Shown: piece by piece, positions 8,703 through 16,120 of the stretch
Numbering within the stretch: the stretch's first letter is position 1
Layout of the letters: the number at the start of each line of letters is the position of its first letter
Assembly: GCA_963745955.1 (NCBI GenBank)
Contig: CAVUZI010000014.1
Span: 1 to 64,000 of the forward strand
Origin: Bog-756 sp963745955
Lineage (GTDB): Bacteria; Actinomycetota; Acidimicrobiia; Acidimicrobiales; RAAP-2
Direction: 5' to 3'
Length of the DNA: 64,000 nucleotides
Made by a program: the position numbers and the translations under genes
Notes under the pieces: generated by a model
The model's database searches: none
Seen by the model: only the letters and a program-made list of their open reading frames with translations
What the model was told of the DNA's origin: nothing

Positions 8703-9333
8703 GCGATTTGCTCGAGGGGGTGCGTTCGTGCCCGCGTCGGCAGATTCGGGGAAGATTCTGGCACCAGGGCCCAACCCGCTGGGCCTTGGTCGGGATTACC
8801 AATCCTGCCACGACGGACGGTCGGTATCACGAACGAGCCGGGCCCGGTGTCTGGTATGCGTCTAGTCAAGAACAAGCTGCATGGGCCGAGTTGTTCCGGC
8901 ACTTCATCGACGAGGGAGTCGACCCCTTTGAGGTGCGTCGGCGTATAGGTCCCGCGGACGTTCAAGATCTCAATGCGCTCGACCTCACCGATTCGAACGT
9001 GCATCAAATCCTGGAGGTGACTGCCGATCAATTGATCAGTGACGACCTGACCTTGTGCCATCAGATCGCTGATGCAGCTCACAAGGCAGCTTTGAGGGAA
9101 TCCTCGCTCCGGCCGTTGCCCTGCCAGGTCGGACAACCTTGGTCGTTTTCGGTACTGGGTTGGTGAAACTCCACCCGGGCGTCTCACGAATAGCGTCACC
9201 ACCTCCACGCTTGGCCGACCTTCTGCGCCTGATTCGCCCTCATGCGGATGTTCCCGCTGGCGTGCGGGCTCTCCTTGTTTCGTTGTATCGAAGCGGGAGC
9301 GAAGCGATCCGCCGGAGGCGACGGAGCACGTAG
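8699..9333 (+). CDS. RES-domain toxin (probable NAD+-degrading; one frameshift)
   Basis: RES toxins deplete NAD+ by phosphorolysis or hydrolysis. The conserved start GRFWHQGPTRWALVG, the GRYHERAGPGVWYASSQEQAAWAEL block (Arg/Glu/Ser of the family) and, after a shift near 9085, GILAPA ... TTLVVFGTGL are present, giving about 210 residues. The shift (frame 2 to 1) is one of the few in the window that is not +1. TTG 8699 overlaps the antitoxin stop. The last about 60 residues, ending SEAIRRRRRST, are less typical. If the shift is real, the toxin lacks its C-terminal strand. Confidence 0.8.
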
Positions 9334-9370
9334 ATCAACACCAAGTCAACGTTTTCAGGGCATCTAGCGG

Positions 9371-9453
9371 AACTCGTAGTAGACCGGTCTACAACAGGGC
9401 GTTATCCAGCGGACTCCGTGGAAACTGGGTGGACAGAACCGCACGTCAGCGGA
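9371..9453 (+). repeat. Element-end repeat R2 with 14-bp palindrome
   Basis: Identical to R1 at 77 of 83 positions, including GTAGACCGGTCTAC at 9379-9392. It closes element 2 after the RES gene. The sequence beyond it differs from that beyond R1, and no tRNA-like att follows. Confidence 0.75.
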
Positions 9454-9492
9454 ATGTTCGGACCAGCGCGAACGCAAACCTAAGTGCTCCAG

Positions 9493-11145
9493 TCATTTCT
9501 GAGACGGGCCCCCGGGAGCGAGCCGTATGACCTTGTCGAGGTCGGCGATTGCGAGGAGCCCGTCGGAGCTCGCGGCGATACCTCGGAAATCGACCCTTGA
9601 GGAGGTAGGGTCAGCTTCTTCCGACAGTCCTGTGTAGACGACAGCTGTTGTCGGTGAAGGTGATGACGCCGCCCAGGTTCCGATGTCCACATACCCCACT
9701 GTCGAGGCGTATCCAAATCTCGGGCGGTCGTCGTCCGAGAGGGTGAAGTAGAGCCTGTCGCCCGAAATGGCGAGACCATAACCCTGTTCGGTATCCGAGA
9801 GTAGTGGTATGGAGACTTGGTCGACGTGTCCGGTCTTCTTGTTGATTCGATCGAGGCTGCTATCGCCGTAATCGATGGCATACACGTAATTCGTGCTGGC
9901 AACCACTTGCCACGGGTCTGCACCAAAGAATGAATACGAATTGTGCGACGCAAGGGGGTATGAGGTGACCGCATGGGTACGCAGATCGACCCGTGCAATC
10001 GAGGAGCCCCAGAAGTCGCTCACCCACAGCGCTGATCCGCTTGGGTCAACGGCTATCTGGCTGGGAAAAATGTTTCCCGGCCACGTGATCCGGTGGACCA
10101 GTCCGCTCAGAGAATAAGACTGGGACGTCACCCCGGGGCAGCCGTCCCCGACTTCTGCCGGGTTGAAGTAGTCAAGATTGGGCTTACCACCCTCGCGGTT
10201 CGATTCGACGAACCAGATGTCGCCATTCGGAGCAGTACCTGTTGCTGCCAGCCCAATGACCTCATTGTTATCGCCCGGCACCAGATAGCTGCAGAAGTTG
10301 TTGGTGATCGGATTGAATGCGACAACCTCAGAATGGTTGGCAGGGCAAGTCCGTTGCGAATGCGAGACTACACAGTTGTAAGAAGGCCATCCGCCTTGGG
10401 TGAACCAGATCATCCCGTTGACATAGATTACCCGTTCGCTCAGGGCGCTCGATGCACTGGCAGACGAACAGTTTGAGAAGCAGTATGCAAACGGCTTGGT
10501 TCCGGTATCGGTGGGATCAACGTACGACTTGAGTCCTGCGCGAGTCGGCAGCTTGCCGAGCGAATCACTGAATTCACTGCTGTCCCAAATTGTGTTGTCC
10601 GGCGAGAACACGACATCAAGCGGATTACCGGTCATCTGTGCGACGACATTCGCTGTTGAGAAGTCCCTCTTGTATGCGGTCGTGGTCCAGTTGGCAGCAA
10701 CGGTCAGGGTGACACGAGAGTGACCGTGACCATCAGCGGATTTCGAACACAGGTTGCTTGACGAGTCACAGGTGTAGAGCTGAAATGCATAGGTTGTTCC
10801 GGGAGCTGCATTGGCGGGGATCGCGACCGTCACAGCTCCGGAAGTCGTCCGCCACCAACCGTAGGCGTGGTCCCACGAAGCTCCCGAACCTTGCGGCCAT
10901 GTGACGACACTACTCGAACTGAATTTCGGCAGGGCGGTGGGTGCGGTCGATGTGAGGAAGAAGAATTGGTGGGAGCTGGTGTCCCAATGGAGCGACACCG
11001 ACGAACCGGCGGTCACTGCGAACTGAGACATCATGAAGTCCCGGGCGGCTGGGCGGCTCGTGGCCCAGGCTCGAACTGGTGCGACCAAGAGTGTGGCCAG
11101 CAGTAGAGGAACAACGAGGCTCCTAGCAATAGATCTCTTGAGCAC
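9493..11145 (-). CDS. Secreted beta-propeller protein (streptogramin-lyase/NHL-like)
   Basis: The product has 550 residues. GTG 11145 is chosen because AAAGGAG lies seven bases upstream and a signal peptide follows at once (KRSIARSLVVPLLLATLLVAPVRAWA, likely cut after AWA). Residues about 25-155 look like an Ig-like domain. From NPLDVVFSPDNTIWDSSEF on, repeated blades with aromatic-rich strands (GDIWFVES, SALWVSDFWG, NYVYAIDYGD, DRLYFTLSDDD, GLLAIADLDKVIRLAPG) suggest a six- or seven-bladed propeller. Base composition is lower in GC than the neighbours, suggesting transfer. I see no catalytic signature; substrate unknown. Confidence 0.75.
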   Translation of the reverse strand: MLKRSIARSLVVPLLLATLLVAPVRAWATSRPAARDFMMSQFAVTAGSSVSLHWDTSSHQFFFLTSTAPTALPKFSSSSVVTWPQGSGASWDHAYGWWRTTSGAVTVAIPANAAPGTTYAFQLYTCDSSSNLCSKSADGHGHSRVTLTVAANWTTTAYKRDFSTANVVAQMTGNPLDVVFSPDNTIWDSSEFSDSLGKLPTRAGLKSYVDPTDTGTKPFAYCFSNCSSASASSALSERVIYVNGMIWFTQGGWPSYNCVVSHSQRTCPANHSEVVAFNPITNNFCSYLVPGDNNEVIGLAATGTAPNGDIWFVESNREGGKPNLDYFNPAEVGDGCPGVTSQSYSLSGLVHRITWPGNIFPSQIAVDPSGSALWVSDFWGSSIARVDLRTHAVTSYPLASHNSYSFFGADPWQVVASTNYVYAIDYGDSSLDRINKKTGHVDQVSIPLLSDTEQGYGLAISGDRLYFTLSDDDRPRFGYASTVGYVDIGTWAASSPSPTTAVVYTGLSEEADPTSSRVDFRGIAASSDGLLAIADLDKVIRLAPGGPSQK

Positions 11146-11698
11146 CGGCAATCTCCTTTGCAGAACTCTGGGACCAGCATCGTGTCCTCGCGGTGTGCGC
11201 CTCACCGTACCGACTCGAGATGCCTTAGGAAAGGTAAACATTCGGTGTCGTTCGATCGGGCACTTCGACCCGATTTAGGAGCCGATCAAGCTTCCCGAGC
11301 CGGCCGTCGGGCCTCTGGGCACCGCCCTCGCTGGCTTCACCTTCCGGATCGAGGCGTGATCGACATGGACGCTGTCGCTATCGAGCTCCAGGCAATGGAG
11401 TGGCTCGGAGGGGGTCGGCGAGGAGGCTCAAAGGCCCGGACCATCCCTCCCTGCCGCCGCCTGCAGGTGGAACTCGAGGGCTGGGGTGGTTGTGCGGTTG
11501 CGGCCGAAGGTCCCTATCTTTGGCGGGTCGGGGATTCGAATCCGTCGTCCGGTCTGGGTGCTCCGATGACTGCGTCAGGAAGGCTCATGGCAGGATCGCG
11601 CTGCGGTACCTGAAGTGCCATCGCTCGGCAGCCCAAAAGAGCTTCGCAGTCTCCTAGCTTTGAGATGCTTCCGGCCGAGGGCGAACCACACGCCGAAA
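11146..11698. other. Gene-free stretch with an att-like sequence
   Basis: I find no convincing gene. The first part holds the ribosome-binding site and probable promoter of the minus-strand secreted gene. The only other feature is the tRNA-3'-like sequence at 11522-11553. Base composition changes across this stretch towards that of the metabolic genes to the right. Confidence 0.5.
11522..11553 (+). other. Degraded att-like tRNA-Gly 3' sequence
   Basis: GCGGGTCGGGGATTCGAATC at 11522, then CGTCGTCCG, aligns with att copies 1 and 2 with about three substitutions and one missing base, including the specific GTCGTCCG acceptor strand. It could be a decayed right end of the accessory region. The T-loop part is conserved in all tRNAs, so chance resemblance is not excluded. 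Confidence 0.4.
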
Positions 11699-12529
11699 CT
11701 AGGGCCGCGGCGGCTTCGGAGCTCGAGGCAGTACGAAGCGTTCGACAGCGCCGGCGAAACCCTCGTTCTCGTTCGTCTCCGTCACTTGACGGGCGGCTCG
11801 TTGCACCTGGACGTCGGCGTTTCCCATCGCGATGCTCAGGCCCGAGTGCGCAAACATCAAGACGTCGTTGGGCATATCTCCGATAGTGGCAATCTCATCG
11901 GTGGACAGCTTGTATCTCTGTGCGAGGTATCTGGCCACGGCGCCTTTGTTGGCCTCGGGGTGGGTGACGTCTAGGTAATAGGGCTGGGACGCCGCCGCCG
12001 CGACATGGTCCCCGAATCGCTCGTGCGCGGCCGCTGAAGCCTTCGACACAGCGTCGTGGTCGTCACTCACCCCGACGATCTTGGCCACGTCGCCGGTGAG
12101 ACCGTCGATGCTCGTCATGACCTTGGGTTCGAACTTGACCGTCCATGCCTCACGGTCCACGTGCGGTCCCTTGGGGTCCGGGACGTACCAGTCAGCACCG
12201 CGGTAGAGCCACACACTGAGATCGAAGGAGGTCATGAGCGCAGCGATGGGGCTGACCAGGTGCGCAGGAACGATTCGTTGTTCGATGACGGTCATGTCGC
12301 GGTCGACGAGCAGGCCCCCGTTGAAGGCGGCGATGGGCGTCTGCAGATCGAGCGGCTCGATGAGCATGGCCATCCCGCGAGGGGGGCGCCCGCTGGTGAT
12401 GGCGAAGGTGATCCCGGCCTCGCGCAGCTGATGGACGGCGGCGATGGCCCTGTCGGTGAGGACCTTGTCCGGGGTCACCAGGGTACCGTCCACGTCGGCC
12501 AGCATCAGGCGAATGTGCGGAGGAGTCAC
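11699..12529 (-). CDS. HAD-IIB (Cof-type) phosphatase
   Basis: The product has 276 residues. Motif I DVDGTLV (nucleophile Asp), motif II TSGRP, Lys in the NKGAVARYL region and motif IV GDMPNDVLMF define a Cof-type HAD hydrolase with a C2B cap. These enzymes dephosphorylate sugar phosphates or related metabolites. GTG 12529 overlaps the upstream DUF2090 stop (GTGA), so it is the third gene of a zwf operon. The exact substrate cannot be read from sequence; the partner genes suggest a sugar phosphate. Confidence 0.85.
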   Translation of the reverse strand: MTPPHIRLMLADVDGTLVTPDKVLTDRAIAAVHQLREAGITFAITSGRPPRGMAMLIEPLDLQTPIAAFNGGLLVDRDMTVIEQRIVPAHLVSPIAALMTSFDLSVWLYRGADWYVPDPKGPHVDREAWTVKFEPKVMTSIDGLTGDVAKIVGVSDDHDAVSKASAAAHERFGDHVAAAASQPYYLDVTHPEANKGAVARYLAQRYKLSTDEIATIGDMPNDVLMFAHSGLSIAMGNADVQVQRAARQVTETNENEGFAGAVERFVLPRAPKPPRP

Positions 12530-13458
12530 GGCGCGGCCCCGGCCTTTCCGATCGCGGCCGCATCGTAGACGTCGATGAGCTTTCGGTAGCGATCGGCGAT
12601 GACTTGTGCCGTCTCAGTGTTCGAGGACCGGCCCGCGAGGTGATCGACGAGCGCGTCGTGCCACAGAGTCCGCCCGACGGCGAAGCCCTCGAACCCGGGC
12701 ACGCGTGCACCGACCTCCAGCCAACGCACGACGCTGTCCCAGTCCGCACCGCGTCCCAGCACGATGCACACCACGTGGTCCCTTCCTCCCGAGCGCGTCT
12801 GTCGGACCAGGGCACTGGCATCTTCTTCGGAATCGAGGCCCTCGATCTTCCAGATATCGGGTTCCACCCCACCGGCCTGCAGCGAGGCGATGGCCGTCCC
12901 GGCGAGTTGAGGGCGCAGCTTGCGATCGTAGTCCTGCTGGTGGCCCTCGAAGCTGTCCAACTGCGCGGTGGTGGCCGGTACCAGCAACTCGAAGAGGAAA
13001 GTGCGCCCCTGCGTCCGGAGCCAAGCGCTCAAGCACGCCAACCGTTCAGTCTGGCGGCGGTTCAGATCCGGGTCTCCCTCGGGGTTGAAACGGACGAGAA
13101 CCTTCACAAAGGTCGGATCGAATGCCTCGATGTGCTCGGCGAAGTGGGTGCCGTATTGGAAGTCGAACTCGTCCTGGCCTGAGCGCTCGACCGGCATGGC
13201 CAATGGGACGCCGACCTCAAGGGCACGTCTGGCCACTGCCGAGCCGAACTCCTCATCCACGAGCACCCCCGCTCGATTACGGGGCGCACCTGCCGTGACC
13301 GCAATCTGGTTGGCGTCGAAGATGATCTGCTTGGCCTTCACGATGCCCTGACGTACCTCCGGCGAAATTGGAGCCGTGGCGCCGAAGAGGCCGCGCTCGA
13401 ACGATGAGCGGTGATCGAAGGCGAGAAGGTACAGCGGCGTGCCGTAACGCAGTGCCAT
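12526..13458 (-). CDS. DUF2090 aldolase-like protein (IolC C-terminal type)
   Basis: The product has 310 residues. It starts MALRYGTPLYLLAFDHRSSF, with the class-I-aldolase-like pattern of DUF2090: AFDHR at the start, GVLVDEEFG, PVERSGQDEFDFQYG, KVLVRFNPEGD, FELLVP, the PDIWKIEGLD lysine and FAVGRTLW. In IolC the same domain is the 2-deoxy-5-keto-gluconate-6-phosphate aldolase; here it stands alone. ATG 13458 is one base after the zwf stop with GAGGAGGA as ribosome-binding site. The N-terminal extension possible in this frame overlaps zwf and is rejected. Reaction uncertain: probably cleaves a sugar phosphate. Confidence 0.8.
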   Translation of the reverse strand: MALRYGTPLYLLAFDHRSSFERGLFGATAPISPEVRQGIVKAKQIIFDANQIAVTAGAPRNRAGVLVDEEFGSAVARRALEVGVPLAMPVERSGQDEFDFQYGTHFAEHIEAFDPTFVKVLVRFNPEGDPDLNRRQTERLACLSAWLRTQGRTFLFELLVPATTAQLDSFEGHQQDYDRKLRPQLAGTAIASLQAGGVEPDIWKIEGLDSEEDASALVRQTRSGGRDHVVCIVLGRGADWDSVVRWLEVGARVPGFEGFAVGRTLWHDALVDHLAGRSSNTETAQVIADRYRKLIDVYDAAAIGKAGAAP

Positions 13459-13459
13459 C

Positions 13460-14926
13460 TCAATCCTCCTCGGGGAGGTGCCAGCGGTGGGGCGCCACCA
13501 CGCTATCGATCGAGGGCGGTCCCCAAGAGCCGGGCGCATAGGACTCGACGGGTGGGGGGTGCTCGAGCAGGGGCGCCGAGACCTCCCACAGCCTCTCCAC
13601 CTGGTCGGCACTGGTGAAGAGCGACCGGTTCCCGACCATGGCGTCGAGGAGGAGACGCTCGTAGGCCGTCAGGTCAGCCGAGGTACCGAAGGAGTCCTTG
13701 TAGCGGAAGATGAGATTCGCCTCTCCGAGTCGCATGTCCGGGCCCGGTTCCTTGGCCAGAAAGCGCACTGCTATGGAGCCCGGGTCGTTGAAGTCGATGC
13801 TGATCTCGTTCAGCCGACCGTCAGGATTGGAGCGAACTTCTGCCGGGAACATGCGGAGGATGGGCTCCCGGAATCCCAGCGTGACGACTTGGCGGCTGGA
13901 CCCGAGCGATTTGCCGGTGCGCAGATAGAAGGGAACGCCCGCCCAGCGCCAGTTCTCGACCTCTGCCCGCAGGGCCACGAACGTTTCGGTCTGGGAGCCG
14001 GATGCCACGCCAGGCTCGGCCAGATAACCGTCGTACTGGCCGCGTACCACGTGCCTGGTATTGATGGATCGCATCGAATCGAAGACCTTCTGCCTCTCCT
14101 CTCGAAGCGCTTCCGCCGACAACGTGCTCGGTGGCTCCATGGCGACGAACCCGAGGACTTGGAACAGGTGGGTGACCACCATGTCCCGGAACGCTCCCGT
14201 GCCTTCGTAGAAAGAAGCACGTCCCTCGATGGAAAGCGTCTCGGGGACGTCGATCTGGACATACTCGATGTGCTCTCGATTCCACACCGGCTCGAAGAGA
14301 CCGTTGGCGAAACGGAAAGCCAGGATGTTCTCGACGGTTTCCTTGCCGAGAAAGTGATCGATCCGGAAGATACTCGACTCGTCGAACACTGCGTGAACCG
14401 TGTCGTTCAAAGTCGTGGCCGAGGCCAGGTCGGTACCAAAGGGCTTCTCGATGATCACCCTCGCTCCCTGTGCCAGACCGGTGGTGCCAAGCATCTCGAT
14501 CATCGACCCGAACGCAACCGGAGGGATGGCCAGATGGTAGAGGCGCTGCGGATTGCCGCCGATCTGGCTTTCGGCGTCCTGTGCGGCAGCAACCAGAGGA
14601 GACGGATCGTCAGCGTCGGCGGTGGCGAAGGCCAGGCTCTCCTCGAAGCTCTTCCAGACCTGCCCCTCGGGCTTGGCGGTTCCGAACTCGGTGATGGCTT
14701 GCCTGACGTATTCCCCGAAGCTCGCTCCGGACAGGGCCCCCCGGGAGGGAGCTGTGCCCACGATGCGATAGCTCGGAGGTAGGAGACCCGCCACCGCGAG
14801 ATGGAAGAGCCCGGGCAGCAACTCACGTCTGGCCAGGTCGCCCGTGGCGCCGAATACGACGATCAGGAGCTCCTTCGGGCGGCCCGGGCTCGGCCGGGTC
14901 TTTCGGGCTGGCGGCTCAGTGCTCAT
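13460..14926 (-). CDS. zwf: Glucose-6-phosphate dehydrogenase
   Basis: The product has 488 residues, the usual length. It oxidises glucose 6-phosphate to 6-phosphogluconolactone and makes NADPH for the oxidative pentose phosphate pathway. Visible are the coenzyme-binding GATGDLARRELLP (residue about 26), EKPFGTDL, the substrate/catalytic block RIDHFLGKE (about 195), RFANGLFEPVWNR and PFYLRTGKSL. The start ATG has GAGAGG upstream. A copy of the recurrent ACCAGGG-type motif lies 57 bp upstream (14983-15009). First gene of a tight operon with the DUF2090 and HAD genes. Confidence 0.96.
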   Translation of the reverse strand: MSTEPPARKTRPSPGRPKELLIVVFGATGDLARRELLPGLFHLAVAGLLPPSYRIVGTAPSRGALSGASFGEYVRQAITEFGTAKPEGQVWKSFEESLAFATADADDPSPLVAAAQDAESQIGGNPQRLYHLAIPPVAFGSMIEMLGTTGLAQGARVIIEKPFGTDLASATTLNDTVHAVFDESSIFRIDHFLGKETVENILAFRFANGLFEPVWNREHIEYVQIDVPETLSIEGRASFYEGTGAFRDMVVTHLFQVLGFVAMEPPSTLSAEALREERQKVFDSMRSINTRHVVRGQYDGYLAEPGVASGSQTETFVALRAEVENWRWAGVPFYLRTGKSLGSSRQVVTLGFREPILRMFPAEVRSNPDGRLNEISIDFNDPGSIAVRFLAKEPGPDMRLGEANLIFRYKDSFGTSADLTAYERLLLDAMVGNRSLFTSADQVERLWEVSAPLLEHPPPVESYAPGSWGPPSIDSVVAPHRWHLPEED

Positions 14927-14982
14927 GACAACCTCTCCGAATCCCTTCGGTCGATCGCTGCCAGCATTGCACCTACCGCTTT

Positions 14983-15009
14983 GGCTGGCACCCGTGAGAG
15001 ACCCTGGTC
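14983..15009 (-). promoter_or_regulatory. Recurrent motif copy upstream of zwf
   Basis: On the minus strand it reads ACCAGGGTCTCTCACGGG, followed by TGCCAGCC. It is one of six copies of the ACCAGGGWCWYYCACNGG core, same orientation as zwf, ending 57 bp before its ATG. Confidence 0.6.
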
Positions 15010-15097
15010 GTCTGGGAGGAGCTCAGGCGATCAGTTCGGGCTGAAGCGCCAGGCTCCGCATTCATGGGGGCCCACGGGGCTCGGCTGGCGCCGCCGG

Positions 15098-15925
15098 CTA
15101 CAGCTTGCCGAGCAGGAAGCCGGCGGCCGCCGAGGCGGGCTCGTAGGAGCCGGTGATGCCCGAGCTGATGTAGCCAGCGTCGCTGATCAAGGTGATGCCC
15201 GAGATGGCGGCGGCGGCGTCGCTGCAGAGGAAGACCAGTGGGTAGGCCTGCTCGAGGGGCGTGGAGGCCTCGATCCCCGTTTCCTCCCGGTAGTCGGCAC
15301 CGAAGCCCAACCACATCTCGGCGTTGGCCTGGGCCAGCGGGGTGTCCGTCGGACCGGGGCAGATGGCGTTGATGCGGATGCCCTTCTTGAGGAGTGGGAA
15401 GGCCTGGCTGGCGACGTAACCGCAGACCGCCTGCTTGGAGTGGAAGTAGTCGTTCCAGTTATGCTCGATCGCCCAGGCCGAGGCCGAATCGAAGTCGGGC
15501 GTGGCCAGGTACTCTTTGACCTGTTCCCAGCCGGCCTCCCACCCCAGACCGGCAGCTGACGAGATGAAGCCGATGGCGGAGCCGCGCGGCAGCATGTCCT
15601 TGGCCAGCAGTCGCTCGATGAGGTGGCGGTGCCCGCCGAAGTTGATCTTCTCGATGTTCGGGGTGCCGTCGGCCACACCCGCGCAGGACATCAGGGCGTG
15701 GATCGGTCCGCCACACTCATCGACCGCCTTGTCGATGGACTCCTTGTCTCCCAGGTTCACATGAATGGCTTTGACGCCGGCGAGCGTCACCTCGGCGAAG
15801 TCCATCACCACCACCTCGGCACCGGCGTCACGCGCCAGCTCTGCCGCGGCTGCCCCCATGCCGGTGGCTCCACCGACCACCAGGACCTGCTTGCCGTCGT
15901 AGCGGAATGCGTCGAACAGTGACAT
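15098..15925 (-). CDS. Short-chain dehydrogenase/reductase
   Basis: The product has 275 residues. Cofactor-binding GGATGMG (residue about 18), a NAG-like motif replaced by CAG (MSCAGVADG), catalytic Ser region ISSAAG and YFHSK (Tyr-x3-Lys) with INAICPGPTDTP are all present. The insertion around EAGWEQVKEYLATPDF and the overall pattern resemble the 3-alpha-hydroxysteroid/coniferyl-alcohol dehydrogenase branch. ATG 15925 follows AGGAGGT by five bases. It stands alone on the minus strand after zwf. Substrate unknown. Confidence 0.88.
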   Translation of the reverse strand: MSLFDAFRYDGKQVLVVGGATGMGAAAAELARDAGAEVVVMDFAEVTLAGVKAIHVNLGDKESIDKAVDECGGPIHALMSCAGVADGTPNIEKINFGGHRHLIERLLAKDMLPRGSAIGFISSAAGLGWEAGWEQVKEYLATPDFDSASAWAIEHNWNDYFHSKQAVCGYVASQAFPLLKKGIRINAICPGPTDTPLAQANAEMWLGFGADYREETGIEASTPLEQAYPLVFLCSDAAAAISGITLISDAGYISSGITGSYEPASAAAGFLLGKL

Positions 15926-16120
15926 CAGTACCTCCTGATTGAGAGACGATCAGACGCCGCCGATCTCAGCCGGCGACGGAGCGGACCTTGAGTCTGACGA
16001 TGGTATCCCATCCGATTCCGAGCCCGGCCAGGATGTCGGCCCAGCGCTCGCTGGAACTCGGGGTCCGCCGCAGAGGCGCCGGCTCGCCCCGGGTCCGGCG
16101 CTTCGCGCCACTGTGCGGGC

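Larger units (their letters stand above)
4549..9453 (+). mobile_element. Integrative element 2: integrase, AEP primase-helicase, Xre/RES
   Basis: A compact unit of about 4.9 kb: tRNA att copy, phased TTGGCCATG repeats, integrase (4679-5816), overlapping primase-helicase gene (5816-8243), Xre/RES toxin-antitoxin (8361-9333) and repeat R2 (9371-9453). The order matches element 1 exactly except for the toxin-antitoxin cargo. No att copy follows R2 directly; an att-like remnant appears only at 11522. There are no capsid, terminase or conjugation genes, so it resembles a minimal tRNA-specific integrative element that carries its own primase. Confidence 0.7.

Noticed and set aside
9139..9333. A separate small gene after the RES toxin
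   Set aside because: Its residues (TTLVVFGTGL) continue the RES fold after a frameshift near 9085, so it is part of the toxin.
13478..14782. Long plus-strand reading frame (434 codons)
   Set aside because: It is the mirror of the zwf reverse strand, with Arg/Pro/Gly-rich composition and no domain; a high-GC shadow.
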